From Gracilimonas halophila (GTDB taxonomy: Bacteria > Bacteroidota > Rhodothermia > Balneolales > Balneolaceae): 64,000 bases of DNA. Of the stretch, positions 25,687-34,122 are shown one piece after another. A program made the position numbers and the translations under genes. The stretch covers positions 62,001 through 126,000 of the forward strand of contig NZ_JBHULI010000005.1 of assembly GCF_042684365.1 (NCBI RefSeq), given 5' to 3'. A model generated the notes under the pieces. The model searched no databases, had not been told where the DNA came from, and was given only the letters and a program-made list of their open reading frames with translations. Positions within the stretch are counted from its first letter, which is position 1; each line of letters begins with the position of its first letter.

Positions 25687-25782
25687 GTTAAAAGTGTGAT
25701 CACTTGACTAAAAAATTTGCAAAAACCCTTTCAAAGTTGGTATTTAGGGACTGATTCACACCATATATAAATTTGACAGACT

Positions 25783-27720
25783 ATGGGAGAAGAGCGCGTT
25801 AAACTTGCTGATGATAATGAACAGGTGCAAACCTTTATGAAGCACGTGCTTCGCGATATGCGGGCACTTAAAACCATGCTGAATGATGACTGGTTTGAAA
25901 CCGATACCATTAGAATAGGAGCCGAACAAGAGCTTTGCATGGTAGATCCCCATGGTAAGGTGTTTCCAAGATCAATGGAAGTGTTAGATGCTTTAGGAGA
26001 TGGGAATTACACCACCGAATTTGCGCGGTTCAACCTTGAGATAAATATTGAGCCGCTGGAGTTCACAGGAAACAGCCTCTCACAAATGGAGCATAATCTG
26101 CATGATGAGGTAGAGAACGTACGGAAGACCGTTCGCGAAATGGGTGGCGATATACTACTAACAGGTATACTTCCTACTATTCGTAAAATGGATGTGGATG
26201 TCAAAAATCTCACCCCTCTTCAGCGCTATGAAGCACTTTGTGAAGCTATTAATAGGTTGCGAGGAAAAGAATATGAACTGCGAATTCAGGGGATGGATGA
26301 ATTATTGATGAAGTTTGATTCTCCGTTGCTTGAAGCATGTAACACAGGGTTTCAGGTTCATTTACAGGTAAAGCCTTCTGAATTTGTTAACCGCTATAAC
26401 ATTGCACAAGCTGTTACGGCTCCGGTCTTAGCATGTGCAGTTAATTCCCCCGTACTTTTTGGTAAACGGTTATGGGCTGAGACGCGGGTTGCTCTGTTTC
26501 ATCAATCTATTGATACGAGACAGGTGGGAGAGCATTTGCGGGATTCGAGTCCAAGAGTGACTTTTGGAAATCAGTGGCTTGAGAACAGCATTCTCGATAT
26601 TTATAAAGAAGATATTTCCCGTTACCGTGTAATGCTGAGTGCTGAAGTAGAAGAAGAAGTTGAGCAAATGATGAAAGAAGGAATAGCCCCTGAATTGATG
26701 GCCTTGAGGGTGCATAATTCCTCGGTTTATCGATGGAACCGCCCATGCTATGGCGTTGGAAATGGAAAACCTCATTTACGTATTGAAAACCGTGTTTTCC
26801 CTTCAGGCCCAACGGTAGTGGATGAAGTGGCTAATGCCGCATTTTGGCTGGGATTGCTAAATGGGTTTGAAGATGAATATAAAGATATCACACAGGAATT
26901 AGATTTTGATGATGCAAGGATGAATTTCTTCGCGGCTTCCAAACTGGGACTTGATACAAAATTTGTTTGGACCAAGGACCGAAAGATGACAGCGGTTGAT
27001 CTGATCAAGAATGAATTGTTACCCATTGCTAAAAACGGACTCCAAAAAGCCAATATAGATTCTTCAGATATTGATACTTATTTGGAAGTTATTGAAGAGC
27101 GGGTAAATACGGCTCAGACCGGGTCTTATTGGGTGGTTAAATCCTATGGAAATTTGATCAAGAAAGGAAATCGCGAGCAAACGCTTTCGGCTATCACCAA
27201 TGCGATGATCAAAAATCAAAAAAAAGGAGAACCGGCTCATAAGTGGGGGCTAGCCAAGATCGAAGATATGGATCATTGGAAGCCTTCAAAACTAATGGTA
27301 GAAGAGTTTATGACCACGGACCTCTTCACCGTTCGAAAAGATGATATTTTGGAATTTGTAGCTAATCTGCTGGACTGGCGCCGAATTCGCTACATACCTG
27401 TTGAAGATGATCAAAAACATTTGGTTGGTCTGATAACAATGCGGAAAGTACTACGTGAATACACCAAAGTTGTTAATGAGGATGAAGAGGCGTCCATTAC
27501 TCAAACTGTGGACGATATCATGGAACAAAACCCTGTTACCATTCACCCCGAGGCTTCCATTATGGAGGCTATGGAGATCATGCAGAATCAAAAAATAGGT
27601 TGCTTACCGGTGGTCAAGAACAGCCGTCTGGTTGGCGTTATTACAGAAGATAATTTCATGAATATAACCCGGCGCCTGCTACAGGTATTAGATAATGAGA
27701 AAAAGAATAAGGAAGAATGA
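25783..27720 (+). CDS. GCS2-family glutamate-cysteine ligase-like enzyme fused to a CBS pair
   Basis: A 645-residue fusion. Residues 30-480 are a GCS2/YbdK-type ATP-dependent carboxylate-amine ligase: 'IRIGAEQELCMVDPHGKVFPRS', 'TEFARFNLEINIEPLEFTG', 'NTGFQVHLQVKPSEF', 'LRIENRVFPSGPTVVDEVANAAFWLGL'. Residues from about 505 carry two CBS motifs ('VEEFMTTDLFTVRKDD...GLITMRKVL' and 'VDDIMEQNPVTIHPEASIMEAMEIMQNQKIGCLPVV'), usually adenylate-sensing. The ligase half probably joins an amino acid to glutamate; the exact product cannot be told from sequence. The CBS module suggests energy-state control. It is followed after 9 bp by an aspartoacylase-like gene, which may process a related amide. Confidence 0.85.
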   Translation: MGEERVKLADDNEQVQTFMKHVLRDMRALKTMLNDDWFETDTIRIGAEQELCMVDPHGKVFPRSMEVLDALGDGNYTTEFARFNLEINIEPLEFTGNSLSQMEHNLHDEVENVRKTVREMGGDILLTGILPTIRKMDVDVKNLTPLQRYEALCEAINRLRGKEYELRIQGMDELLMKFDSPLLEACNTGFQVHLQVKPSEFVNRYNIAQAVTAPVLACAVNSPVLFGKRLWAETRVALFHQSIDTRQVGEHLRDSSPRVTFGNQWLENSILDIYKEDISRYRVMLSAEVEEEVEQMMKEGIAPELMALRVHNSSVYRWNRPCYGVGNGKPHLRIENRVFPSGPTVVDEVANAAFWLGLLNGFEDEYKDITQELDFDDARMNFFAASKLGLDTKFVWTKDRKMTAVDLIKNELLPIAKNGLQKANIDSSDIDTYLEVIEERVNTAQTGSYWVVKSYGNLIKKGNREQTLSAITNAMIKNQKKGEPAHKWGLAKIEDMDHWKPSKLMVEEFMTTDLFTVRKDDILEFVANLLDWRRIRYIPVEDDQKHLVGLITMRKVLREYTKVVNEDEEASITQTVDDIMEQNPVTIHPEASIMEAMEIMQNQKIGCLPVVKNSRLVGVITEDNFMNITRRLLQVLDNEKKNKEE

Positions 27721-27729
27721 AGTGATAAA

Positions 27730-28728
27730 GTGACGAGTGATACTTTGCCATTTCTAAAACAGAATATATTGCAGGATACGAAAGAAGAAATATCGAAAAC
27801 AGATAACATTCAATACTCAGACCGTATGATAGGAGATCTCACAGGAGATCACCCCGGGCCGACAGTAATTGCTTTAGCCGGAATTCATGGAAATGAGCCG
27901 ACAGGAATCGAAGCCATACGGCATATTTTTGAGAACCTGGAAACCAAGAAGTCAGAGTTTCATGGAAGGTTTATTGGATTGATCGGAAATATAGAGGCAC
28001 TGCGAGAACGAAAAAGGTACATTGATGAAGACATGAATCGGATCTGGTTCACCTCTATATTGGATAAGATACGACGAACACCGATCGAAGAGGTTAAAAC
28101 CGCGGAGCGAAGGGAAACCAAGAAACTGCTTGAAGTTATTGATCCAATTGTGAAAGAAGATTCCGAGCATCCTGTTATTTTTGTGGATCTACACAGTTTT
28201 TCGGCTGAAAGCGGATTATTCGTGATCAGCACAAGAGATGGTCGCAATGTGGAGTTACTGGCCCAGCTACGGGTACCGATTATCTTTGGTATAGAGAAAG
28301 CCCTTCACGGAACAGCTCTCAAGTATATTCAGAATACCGGAAATATTGGCTTTGCTTTCGAAACGGGGCAGCATTTTACTGAATTTGCCGAAGACAATGC
28401 TAAGGCCGGACTCATGTGCCTGCTTGTCGCTTCAGGTTGTATTCTGGCTTCCGAGATCGATGATTTCATCCGATATTATGATTATCTGAATACCCAGACC
28501 GAAGATCTGCCACATAAGGTTGAGTTTCTGTATAAGCACATCATTGAACCGGACGATCGCTTCGAAATGCGTCCGGGATTCAAAAATTTCGATCGCGTTC
28601 AAAAGGGGGACTGGCTGGCCAACGACCGACATGGTAAAATATTAGCCCAGCGTAGTGGCTATATATTGATGCCGCTTTATCAACAGCAGGGTGAGGATGG
28701 CTTCTTTATTGTAGAAGAGTGCGAGTAG
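27730..28728 (+). CDS. Succinylglutamate desuccinylase/aspartoacylase-family hydrolase
   Basis: A 332-residue M14-like zinc amidohydrolase. Zinc ligands are seen in 'AGIHGNEPTG' (His and Glu near residues 53-56) and 'VDLHSFS' (His near 158); the catalytic glutamate is likely in 'FAFETGQH'. 'NIEALRERKRYIDEDMNRIW' is the family signature (asparagine/arginine substrate region). The GTG at 27730 is the apparent start, 9 bp after the GCS2-CBS stop, so the pair forms an operon. Family enzymes deacylate N-acyl amino acids. With a gamma-glutamyl-ligase-like partner, an N-acyl or peptide-like substrate is an inference. Confidence 0.82.
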   Translation: MTSDTLPFLKQNILQDTKEEISKTDNIQYSDRMIGDLTGDHPGPTVIALAGIHGNEPTGIEAIRHIFENLETKKSEFHGRFIGLIGNIEALRERKRYIDEDMNRIWFTSILDKIRRTPIEEVKTAERRETKKLLEVIDPIVKEDSEHPVIFVDLHSFSAESGLFVISTRDGRNVELLAQLRVPIIFGIEKALHGTALKYIQNTGNIGFAFETGQHFTEFAEDNAKAGLMCLLVASGCILASEIDDFIRYYDYLNTQTEDLPHKVEFLYKHIIEPDDRFEMRPGFKNFDRVQKGDWLANDRHGKILAQRSGYILMPLYQQQGEDGFFIVEECE

Positions 28729-28841
28729 GACTTTAAGACGGACAGTAGGACAAAATTTTATCTAAGAATTATTTTTGTCGAGTGGCGGGTACTTTGTGTA
28801 AGTTTACAGACTATATTTTTTTGAGAACTTTGTGATTTAAT

Positions 28842-29630
28842 ATGAAGAACGATTACGAATTTATTGATGGAACAAGGCTTTCTTCCGTGATTGAAGCTCT
28901 TATCTTTGCAAGTTATGAACCGATTCCAGGCTCCAAGATCCGAGAGATCATTGTGGAAAACGAAGAACAAATTGAGATCACGGAAGAAACCGTGCAGGAT
29001 TTTGTTGATAAACTGAATGAGCGCTATGATGAGAATGGACTTAGTTTTCGCATTCAATTACTGGGGGGAGGATATACCTTTGTAACAGAATCCAAATACC
29101 ATTATTGGCTCAGTATTTTTCAGCATGAAAATGCGTATCGAAAGTTGTCGCAGTCAGCCATAGAATCGTTAGCTATTGTGGCCTATCGGCAGCCTATTAC
29201 CAAACCGGAAGTTGACCAAATTCGCGGAGTTGATTCCGGTTATATACTCCGGCAGTTGATGGAAAAGGCATTGATCGAAGTTTCAGGGCGTGCAGACAGT
29301 CCGGGTAAACCACTGCTTTACAGGACTACCAAGCATTTTTTAACCCATTTTGGTATTAACTCTGTGGATGAGTTACCGAAACCACGCGAGATCGATGAGA
29401 TTCTGAAGGATGACGACATGGCTGAACACCGTCAGCTTTTGATGGAGCGGCAGTTGATGATGGATGATATGGATGCTGATAACGAAGAAGATGAAAGCTC
29501 CCTTGAAGAAAAAGCAGACGAATTATTCAATGAATTTGAAGAGAAGAAAAATGCCTCAGATAATAATGAGGATGAATCGCATCCCGAAAATGGACAGAAT
29601 AAATTAGATGAAATTGATGAGGAAGAATGA
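28842..29630 (+). CDS. scpB: Segregation and condensation protein B
   Basis: A 262-residue protein with two winged-helix domains: 'SSVIEALIFASYEPIPGSKIREII' at the start and the hallmark 'LSQSAIESLAIVAYRQPITKPEVDQIRGVDS' in the second, followed by 'LMEKALIEVSGRADSPGKPLLYRTTKHFLTHFG'. It is a subunit of the SMC-ScpA-ScpB condensin. The C-terminal 70 residues form a highly acidic tail, longer than usual. It overlaps the next gene by 4 bp. scpA, often upstream in other bacteria, is not adjacent. Confidence 0.92.
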   Translation: MKNDYEFIDGTRLSSVIEALIFASYEPIPGSKIREIIVENEEQIEITEETVQDFVDKLNERYDENGLSFRIQLLGGGYTFVTESKYHYWLSIFQHENAYRKLSQSAIESLAIVAYRQPITKPEVDQIRGVDSGYILRQLMEKALIEVSGRADSPGKPLLYRTTKHFLTHFGINSVDELPKPREIDEILKDDDMAEHRQLLMERQLMMDDMDADNEEDESSLEEKADELFNEFEEKKNASDNNEDESHPENGQNKLDEIDEEE

Positions 29631-30454
29631 GCAATAAGAAAGGAAACAGAAGACCCAAAAATAAGGCAGACGATAAAAAAGCAGCTAAAGTAGATCAAAA
29701 TTACTCACAGGATGAGGAGATAAGACTGAATAAGTTTATTGCGCATGCAGGGTTCTGCTCACGACGGGAAGCCGATACCTATATCTCCGCTGGAAAGGTA
29801 CAGGTGAATGGTCAGGTTACTACGGAGTTGGGCACAAAAGTCCGCCGAAAAGACAGCGTGGTTGTTGATGGGCAAAACCTAAGCCTTGAGCCATTCGTGT
29901 ATTTACTGCTTCATAAATCCAAAGATGTAATTACCACAACCGATGACGAAAAAGATCGCACAACGGTTATGGATCAGATCGAAGATGCTACAGGTTATCG
30001 CGTATATCCCGTAGGTCGGTTAGACCGGAACACAACGGGCCTTTTGGTGTTAACAAATGATGGAGACCTTGCACATCGCCTTATGCATCCAAGCTACAGT
30101 GTTCGTAAAACATATCAGGTTGGAACAAAGGATCCACTTACTGAAGCACAGTTAGAACAATTTCTGGAAGGGGTGGAACTGGAAGACGGTATTGCCAAGG
30201 GATATAACATTGTCCAATTTGTTGATGATCCCCATACATTTGAAATGTCTGTTTTTGAAGGACGGAATCATCTTATACGAAGAATGGTACAATTCCATGG
30301 AACAGTTGTTACAAAGCTGAAACGGATCGAGTACGCCGGACTTACACTGAAAGATGTATCAATGGGCCGTTGGAGGTTTTTGCGTCAGCATGAAATTAAT
30401 AACCTCCGGAAATTGGTTAAACTGGAAACATTAGATTTCAATAAAGATAAATAA
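29627..30454 (+). CDS. rluB: RluB-type 23S rRNA pseudouridine synthase
   Basis: 275 residues. A Lys-rich N-terminal extension is followed by an S4 RNA-binding domain ('IRLNKFIAHAGFCSRREADTYISAGKVQVNGQV') and the RsuA-family catalytic domain. The catalytic aspartate sits in 'PVGRLDRNTTGLLVLTNDGDLAHRLMHPSY', and the motif 'EGRNHLIRRMVQFHG' lies near the end. RluB isomerises a uridine in 23S rRNA helix 89-90. RsuA/RluE relatives cannot be fully excluded, but the S4 domain and the linkage to scpB favour RluB. Coupled to scpB by a 4-bp overlap. Confidence 0.88.
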   Translation: MSNKKGNRRPKNKADDKKAAKVDQNYSQDEEIRLNKFIAHAGFCSRREADTYISAGKVQVNGQVTTELGTKVRRKDSVVVDGQNLSLEPFVYLLLHKSKDVITTTDDEKDRTTVMDQIEDATGYRVYPVGRLDRNTTGLLVLTNDGDLAHRLMHPSYSVRKTYQVGTKDPLTEAQLEQFLEGVELEDGIAKGYNIVQFVDDPHTFEMSVFEGRNHLIRRMVQFHGTVVTKLKRIEYAGLTLKDVSMGRWRFLRQHEINNLRKLVKLETLDFNKDK

Positions 30455-30463
30455 TCATTTTTT

Positions 30464-31339
30464 ATGGAAGTAAGCAGTATTTCGATCTCATTAGGGCAAG
30501 TAGAATCTACTGAAGGATTACCGATTCGGTATGATCTCTACTCTCCAATTTCAAGAAATGCACTGAGTTTTCCAGTGATCATATTTTTACATGGATTCAA
30601 AGGCTTTAAAGATTGGGGGCCCTTCCCGGATGTGTGTGAAGAGTTGGCAAGAGCAGGATTTGGAGTAGTAGCGATAAATTTTTCACTGAATGGAATTGGT
30701 GATGACAAGACCGAGTTCACGGAGATGGAGCTATTTGAGCGAGAGACTTTTTCACAAGATCTGGATGATATTGGAACGGTAATCGATGCTCTCCAAAGAG
30801 GTGAGATCACAGACAACCATTCAAGCCTGAATACCGATGTAATTGGTATTCTGGGACACTCCCGTGGAGGGCAGACTGCAATCGCCGCAGCTGTGGAATA
30901 TGCTCCGGTGCAGTGTCTTGTAACTTGGTCTGCAGTAGCAGATTATCGTAAAAGGTGGACAACCCAAATGAAAAAAGATTGGGAAAAACAGGGTTTTACG
31001 GAGATTGAAAATAGCCGAACGGGGCAGAAGATGAAGGTTGGAAAAGTGGTTTATCAAGATTCGATAGAAAATGCCGATAGGGTTATTGCTATGGAACGAG
31101 TTAAAGAACTGCGTATCCCAACATTATTTATTCACGGGCGTGATGATGAGTCGGTGCCTTACACTGATTCTGAAAAACTCCATATTGCTTGTGAAGCACG
31201 TGACAAAGAACTCCGATTAGTGTCAAACGGAACTCACACGTATGGAGCTGGTCATCCTTTTGAAGATCAAGATTTCCCAAAACCTTTTGCCGAAGTACTG
31301 GATTGGACCGAAGGTTGGTTTATTGAACATCTTAGTTAG
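30464..31339 (+). CDS. Alpha/beta hydrolase, dienelactone-hydrolase-like
   Basis: A 291-residue cytoplasmic hydrolase without signal peptide. The nucleophile elbow is 'GHSRGG' (Ser133). The oxyanion strand is 'IIFLHGFKGFKDWGPFPDVC', and the likely acid and base are in 'HGRDDESVPY' and 'GTHTYGAGHPF'. An ester or acyl substrate is likely but not deducible. It begins 9 bp after rluB and is probably co-transcribed. No terminator was found directly after it; only the palindrome ATCAAGT-C-ACTTGAT at 31380-31394. Confidence 0.82.
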   Translation: MEVSSISISLGQVESTEGLPIRYDLYSPISRNALSFPVIIFLHGFKGFKDWGPFPDVCEELARAGFGVVAINFSLNGIGDDKTEFTEMELFERETFSQDLDDIGTVIDALQRGEITDNHSSLNTDVIGILGHSRGGQTAIAAAVEYAPVQCLVTWSAVADYRKRWTTQMKKDWEKQGFTEIENSRTGQKMKVGKVVYQDSIENADRVIAMERVKELRIPTLFIHGRDDESVPYTDSEKLHIACEARDKELRLVSNGTHTYGAGHPFEDQDFPKPFAEVLDWTEGWFIEHLS

Positions 31340-31459
31340 GCAGATTATACCTTATTAATTTTTTTTCCACTAGAAAAAGATCAAGTCACTTGATTAGATT
31401 GTCAACGAACCTGATTTTAAAAAGTCTTTTTTTAAATAAATAAATAAACCAAATGATAT

Positions 31460-33970
31460 ATGAATTACGGAAAATTTAATTTTATAAAAGTCTCTGTATT
31501 TTTTCTGAGCCTTGTCTTTGTAATTGCGGGGTGTAAATCATCAGAAGCGGTATCAGGGTCTGAGCGCCCATCACAAAGTGCCAGAAGTGGACCAGGTGGT
31601 TCCGGCGGTGATGATGAGATGAAAAAATTTAGCGATGTTATCACTGAAGATGCTGAATCTGATGAAGGTCTTTTCAATGTCCATAAAGTTGATGACAAAT
31701 ATTACTACGAGATTCCTGATGGCCTTTTAGGTCGTGAGATGTTATTAGTAACCCGTGTTGCTAAAACAGCCGATAATATTGGGTACGGTGGTGAGAAACT
31801 TAATACGCAGATCGTTCGATGGGAGAAGAAGGATGAAAATATTCTACTTCGCCACGTATCTTACGAGAATGTAGCTTCTGAAGAAAAGCCGATCTATGAG
31901 GCGATTCGTAATTCAAACTTTGAACCGATCATTGCTTCTTTTAGTATTGAAGCTTTGAGTGAAGATTCAACCGGATCCGTAATTGAAATCACGCCATTAT
32001 TTACTACAGATGTTCCTTCATTAGGTATTTCGAGTGGTCAACGCCGAGCATATCAGGTAAGAAGATTAGATGGTAGTCGTACTTTTATTGAGCACATAAA
32101 TAGCTATCCTGAGAATGTAGAAGCACGTAACGTACTAACGTATGATGCCGGCCAGCCCCCATCGAATTCTTCAACCGGAACCATATCCATGGAAGTTAAT
32201 CACAGTATGATCGTTCTTCCGGAAGAGGAAATGAGGCCTCGAAGTTATGATCAGCGTGTTGGCTTTTTCAGTGTAAACAAAACTGAGTATACCGATGAAG
32301 CTCAAAAAGCCAGACAAATTCGACACATTACCCGTTGGAAATTAGTACCAAAAGACAAAGAGGCATACAAAGCCTGGTTGGATGGTGAAAGTGATGAGTT
32401 AGTAGAACCGGAAAATCCGATTGTATATTATGTAGATCCAGCAACACCTGAAAAATGGAGAGAATATCTTATTCAAGGTGTAGATGACTGGCAAGTAGCT
32501 TTTGAGGCGGCCGGATTTAAAAATGCGATCGTAGGAAAACTTCCTCCAACTAAAGAAGAAGATCCTGAATTCAGCCCGGAAGATGTACGTTATTCTGTGA
32601 TTCGTTATTTCGCATCTCCGGTTCAAAATGCTTACGGTCCTCATGTTCATGATCCTCGGTCAGGACAGATCCTTGAATCGGACATTGGTTGGTATCATAA
32701 TGTAATGAACCTGCTCAGGAACTGGTTTTTTATTCAGACTGCGGCCACAAATCCCGCCTCTCGTGCTGTAGAATTTGATGATGAGATCATGGGTGAATTG
32801 ATACGATTTGTATCAGCACATGAAGTAGGCCATACGCTCGGTTTTCCCCATAACTTTGGTTCAAGTTACGCTTATACAGTTGAACAGCTTCGTGATCCAG
32901 AATTTACTTCTACACACGGAACAGCTCCTTCTATAATGGATTATGCACGCTTCAACTATATTGCACAACCGGGTGATGGAGTTACAAACTTCTATCCTGC
33001 AGTAGGTGAGTATGATAAGTGGAACGCTAAGTGGGGTTACACATGGTTCCCTGATGACATGAGTGACGAAGAAATAGAAGCTACTCTCAATGAGTGGACC
33101 AAGGAAAGAGCTGACGATCCTGTTTATTTCTATGGGCGTCAAACCGGCAGTAAAATTGATCCAAGGTCACAAAACGAGGATCTGACAAATGATGCTATGG
33201 AAGCTGGCGAGCTAGGTCTTGCTAACCTGCAGATCATAACTGAAAACCTGATCGATTGGATCGAGCAAGACGGTGAAAATTTTGATGACCTCAGTGAGTT
33301 ATATGGTAATATCATAGGTCAGTGGAACCGATATATGGGACATGCTCTTAGTAATGTTGGTGGGGTATATGAAAACCACAAAACATTTGATCAGGATGGT
33401 GTTGTGTATGAACCCGTTGATGAAGCCACTCAAAGAAGAGCCATGCAATTTTTACAACAGCATGCTTTCAGCTCACCAACCTGGGCATTCAATGATGATA
33501 TTCTAGATCGTGTTAATCAGGCTTCTGCCATCGAGACTTTTAGAGGTGCTCAGGCAGGGGTACTTTCAAATCTGGTTAGTGCTCAACGCATTGCCCGTTT
33601 GATCGAGTTCGAAAAAAGATCAAGTGATGATACTTACACTGCATTCGAAATGATGGATGATGTACGTAACGGCATATTCAGAGAAGTACGGGCAGGAGAA
33701 AGTATCGGTATTCATCGACGGTATCTGCAGCGTGCATATATTGATGAGATGAATGACCTGATGTCTGCTGAAGTTGTAGGCGGCGGGTGGTTCGGGCCAT
33801 CTGTAAATGTTGGGCAATCCGATATTAAGCCGATCGTAAGAAATCAGCTTGTTATCCTTCAACGAGATATTACACGTCGATTGAATGCCGGTAATATTGA
33901 CCGTGCGACTCGTGTTCATCTTGAAGATGCCCAATCAAGAATTGACGATATCCTGAATCCTGATAATTAG
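31460..33970 (+). CDS. Zinc metalloprotease lipoprotein, DUF5117/DUF5118 family
   Basis: An 836-residue outer-membrane or periplasmic lipoprotein (signal ending FVIAGC). The middle contains the metzincin-type zinc motif 'HEVGHTLGFPHNF' (His454, Glu455, His458, His464), with 'SIMDYARFNY' downstream, resembling a Met-turn. The N-terminal region ('LLGREMLLVTRVAKTADNIGYGGEKLNTQIVRWEK') and the C-terminal half ('GNIIGQWNRYMGHALSNVGGVY') match the large DUF5117-DUF4953-type proteases of Bacteroidota. Its target is unknown; degradation of external protein is inferred. A perfect terminator follows the stop. Confidence 0.88.
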   Translation: MNYGKFNFIKVSVFFLSLVFVIAGCKSSEAVSGSERPSQSARSGPGGSGGDDEMKKFSDVITEDAESDEGLFNVHKVDDKYYYEIPDGLLGREMLLVTRVAKTADNIGYGGEKLNTQIVRWEKKDENILLRHVSYENVASEEKPIYEAIRNSNFEPIIASFSIEALSEDSTGSVIEITPLFTTDVPSLGISSGQRRAYQVRRLDGSRTFIEHINSYPENVEARNVLTYDAGQPPSNSSTGTISMEVNHSMIVLPEEEMRPRSYDQRVGFFSVNKTEYTDEAQKARQIRHITRWKLVPKDKEAYKAWLDGESDELVEPENPIVYYVDPATPEKWREYLIQGVDDWQVAFEAAGFKNAIVGKLPPTKEEDPEFSPEDVRYSVIRYFASPVQNAYGPHVHDPRSGQILESDIGWYHNVMNLLRNWFFIQTAATNPASRAVEFDDEIMGELIRFVSAHEVGHTLGFPHNFGSSYAYTVEQLRDPEFTSTHGTAPSIMDYARFNYIAQPGDGVTNFYPAVGEYDKWNAKWGYTWFPDDMSDEEIEATLNEWTKERADDPVYFYGRQTGSKIDPRSQNEDLTNDAMEAGELGLANLQIITENLIDWIEQDGENFDDLSELYGNIIGQWNRYMGHALSNVGGVYENHKTFDQDGVVYEPVDEATQRRAMQFLQQHAFSSPTWAFNDDILDRVNQASAIETFRGAQAGVLSNLVSAQRIARLIEFEKRSSDDTYTAFEMMDDVRNGIFREVRAGESIGIHRRYLQRAYIDEMNDLMSAEVVGGGWFGPSVNVGQSDIKPIVRNQLVILQRDITRRLNAGNIDRATRVHLEDAQSRIDDILNPDN

Positions 33971-33994
33971 ATTTATAGATCAGTGCAATTTTTT

Positions 33995-34028
33995 AAAACC
34001 CCTTGGCTAAAGCCAAGGGGTTTTTTTG
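33995..34028 (+). terminator. Rho-independent terminator after the metalloprotease
   Basis: CCCCTTGGC pairs with GCCAAGGGG around a TAAA loop, with AAAA before and TTTTTTT after. Textbook structure 24 bp beyond the stop. Confidence 0.95.
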
Positions 34029-34122
34029 TTATACAGGATAATAAAATTTAACAACCACGGATTGTTTTAAGTTAATTCAATCATTATAGTTGGACACTTC
34101 TTTAAAAATAAACTTCGGAGAC

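Noticed and set aside
31380..31394. ATCAAGT-C-ACTTGAT palindrome before the metalloprotease as an operator
   Set aside because: A single short palindrome in AT-rich sequence with no second copy at a comparable place in the window.
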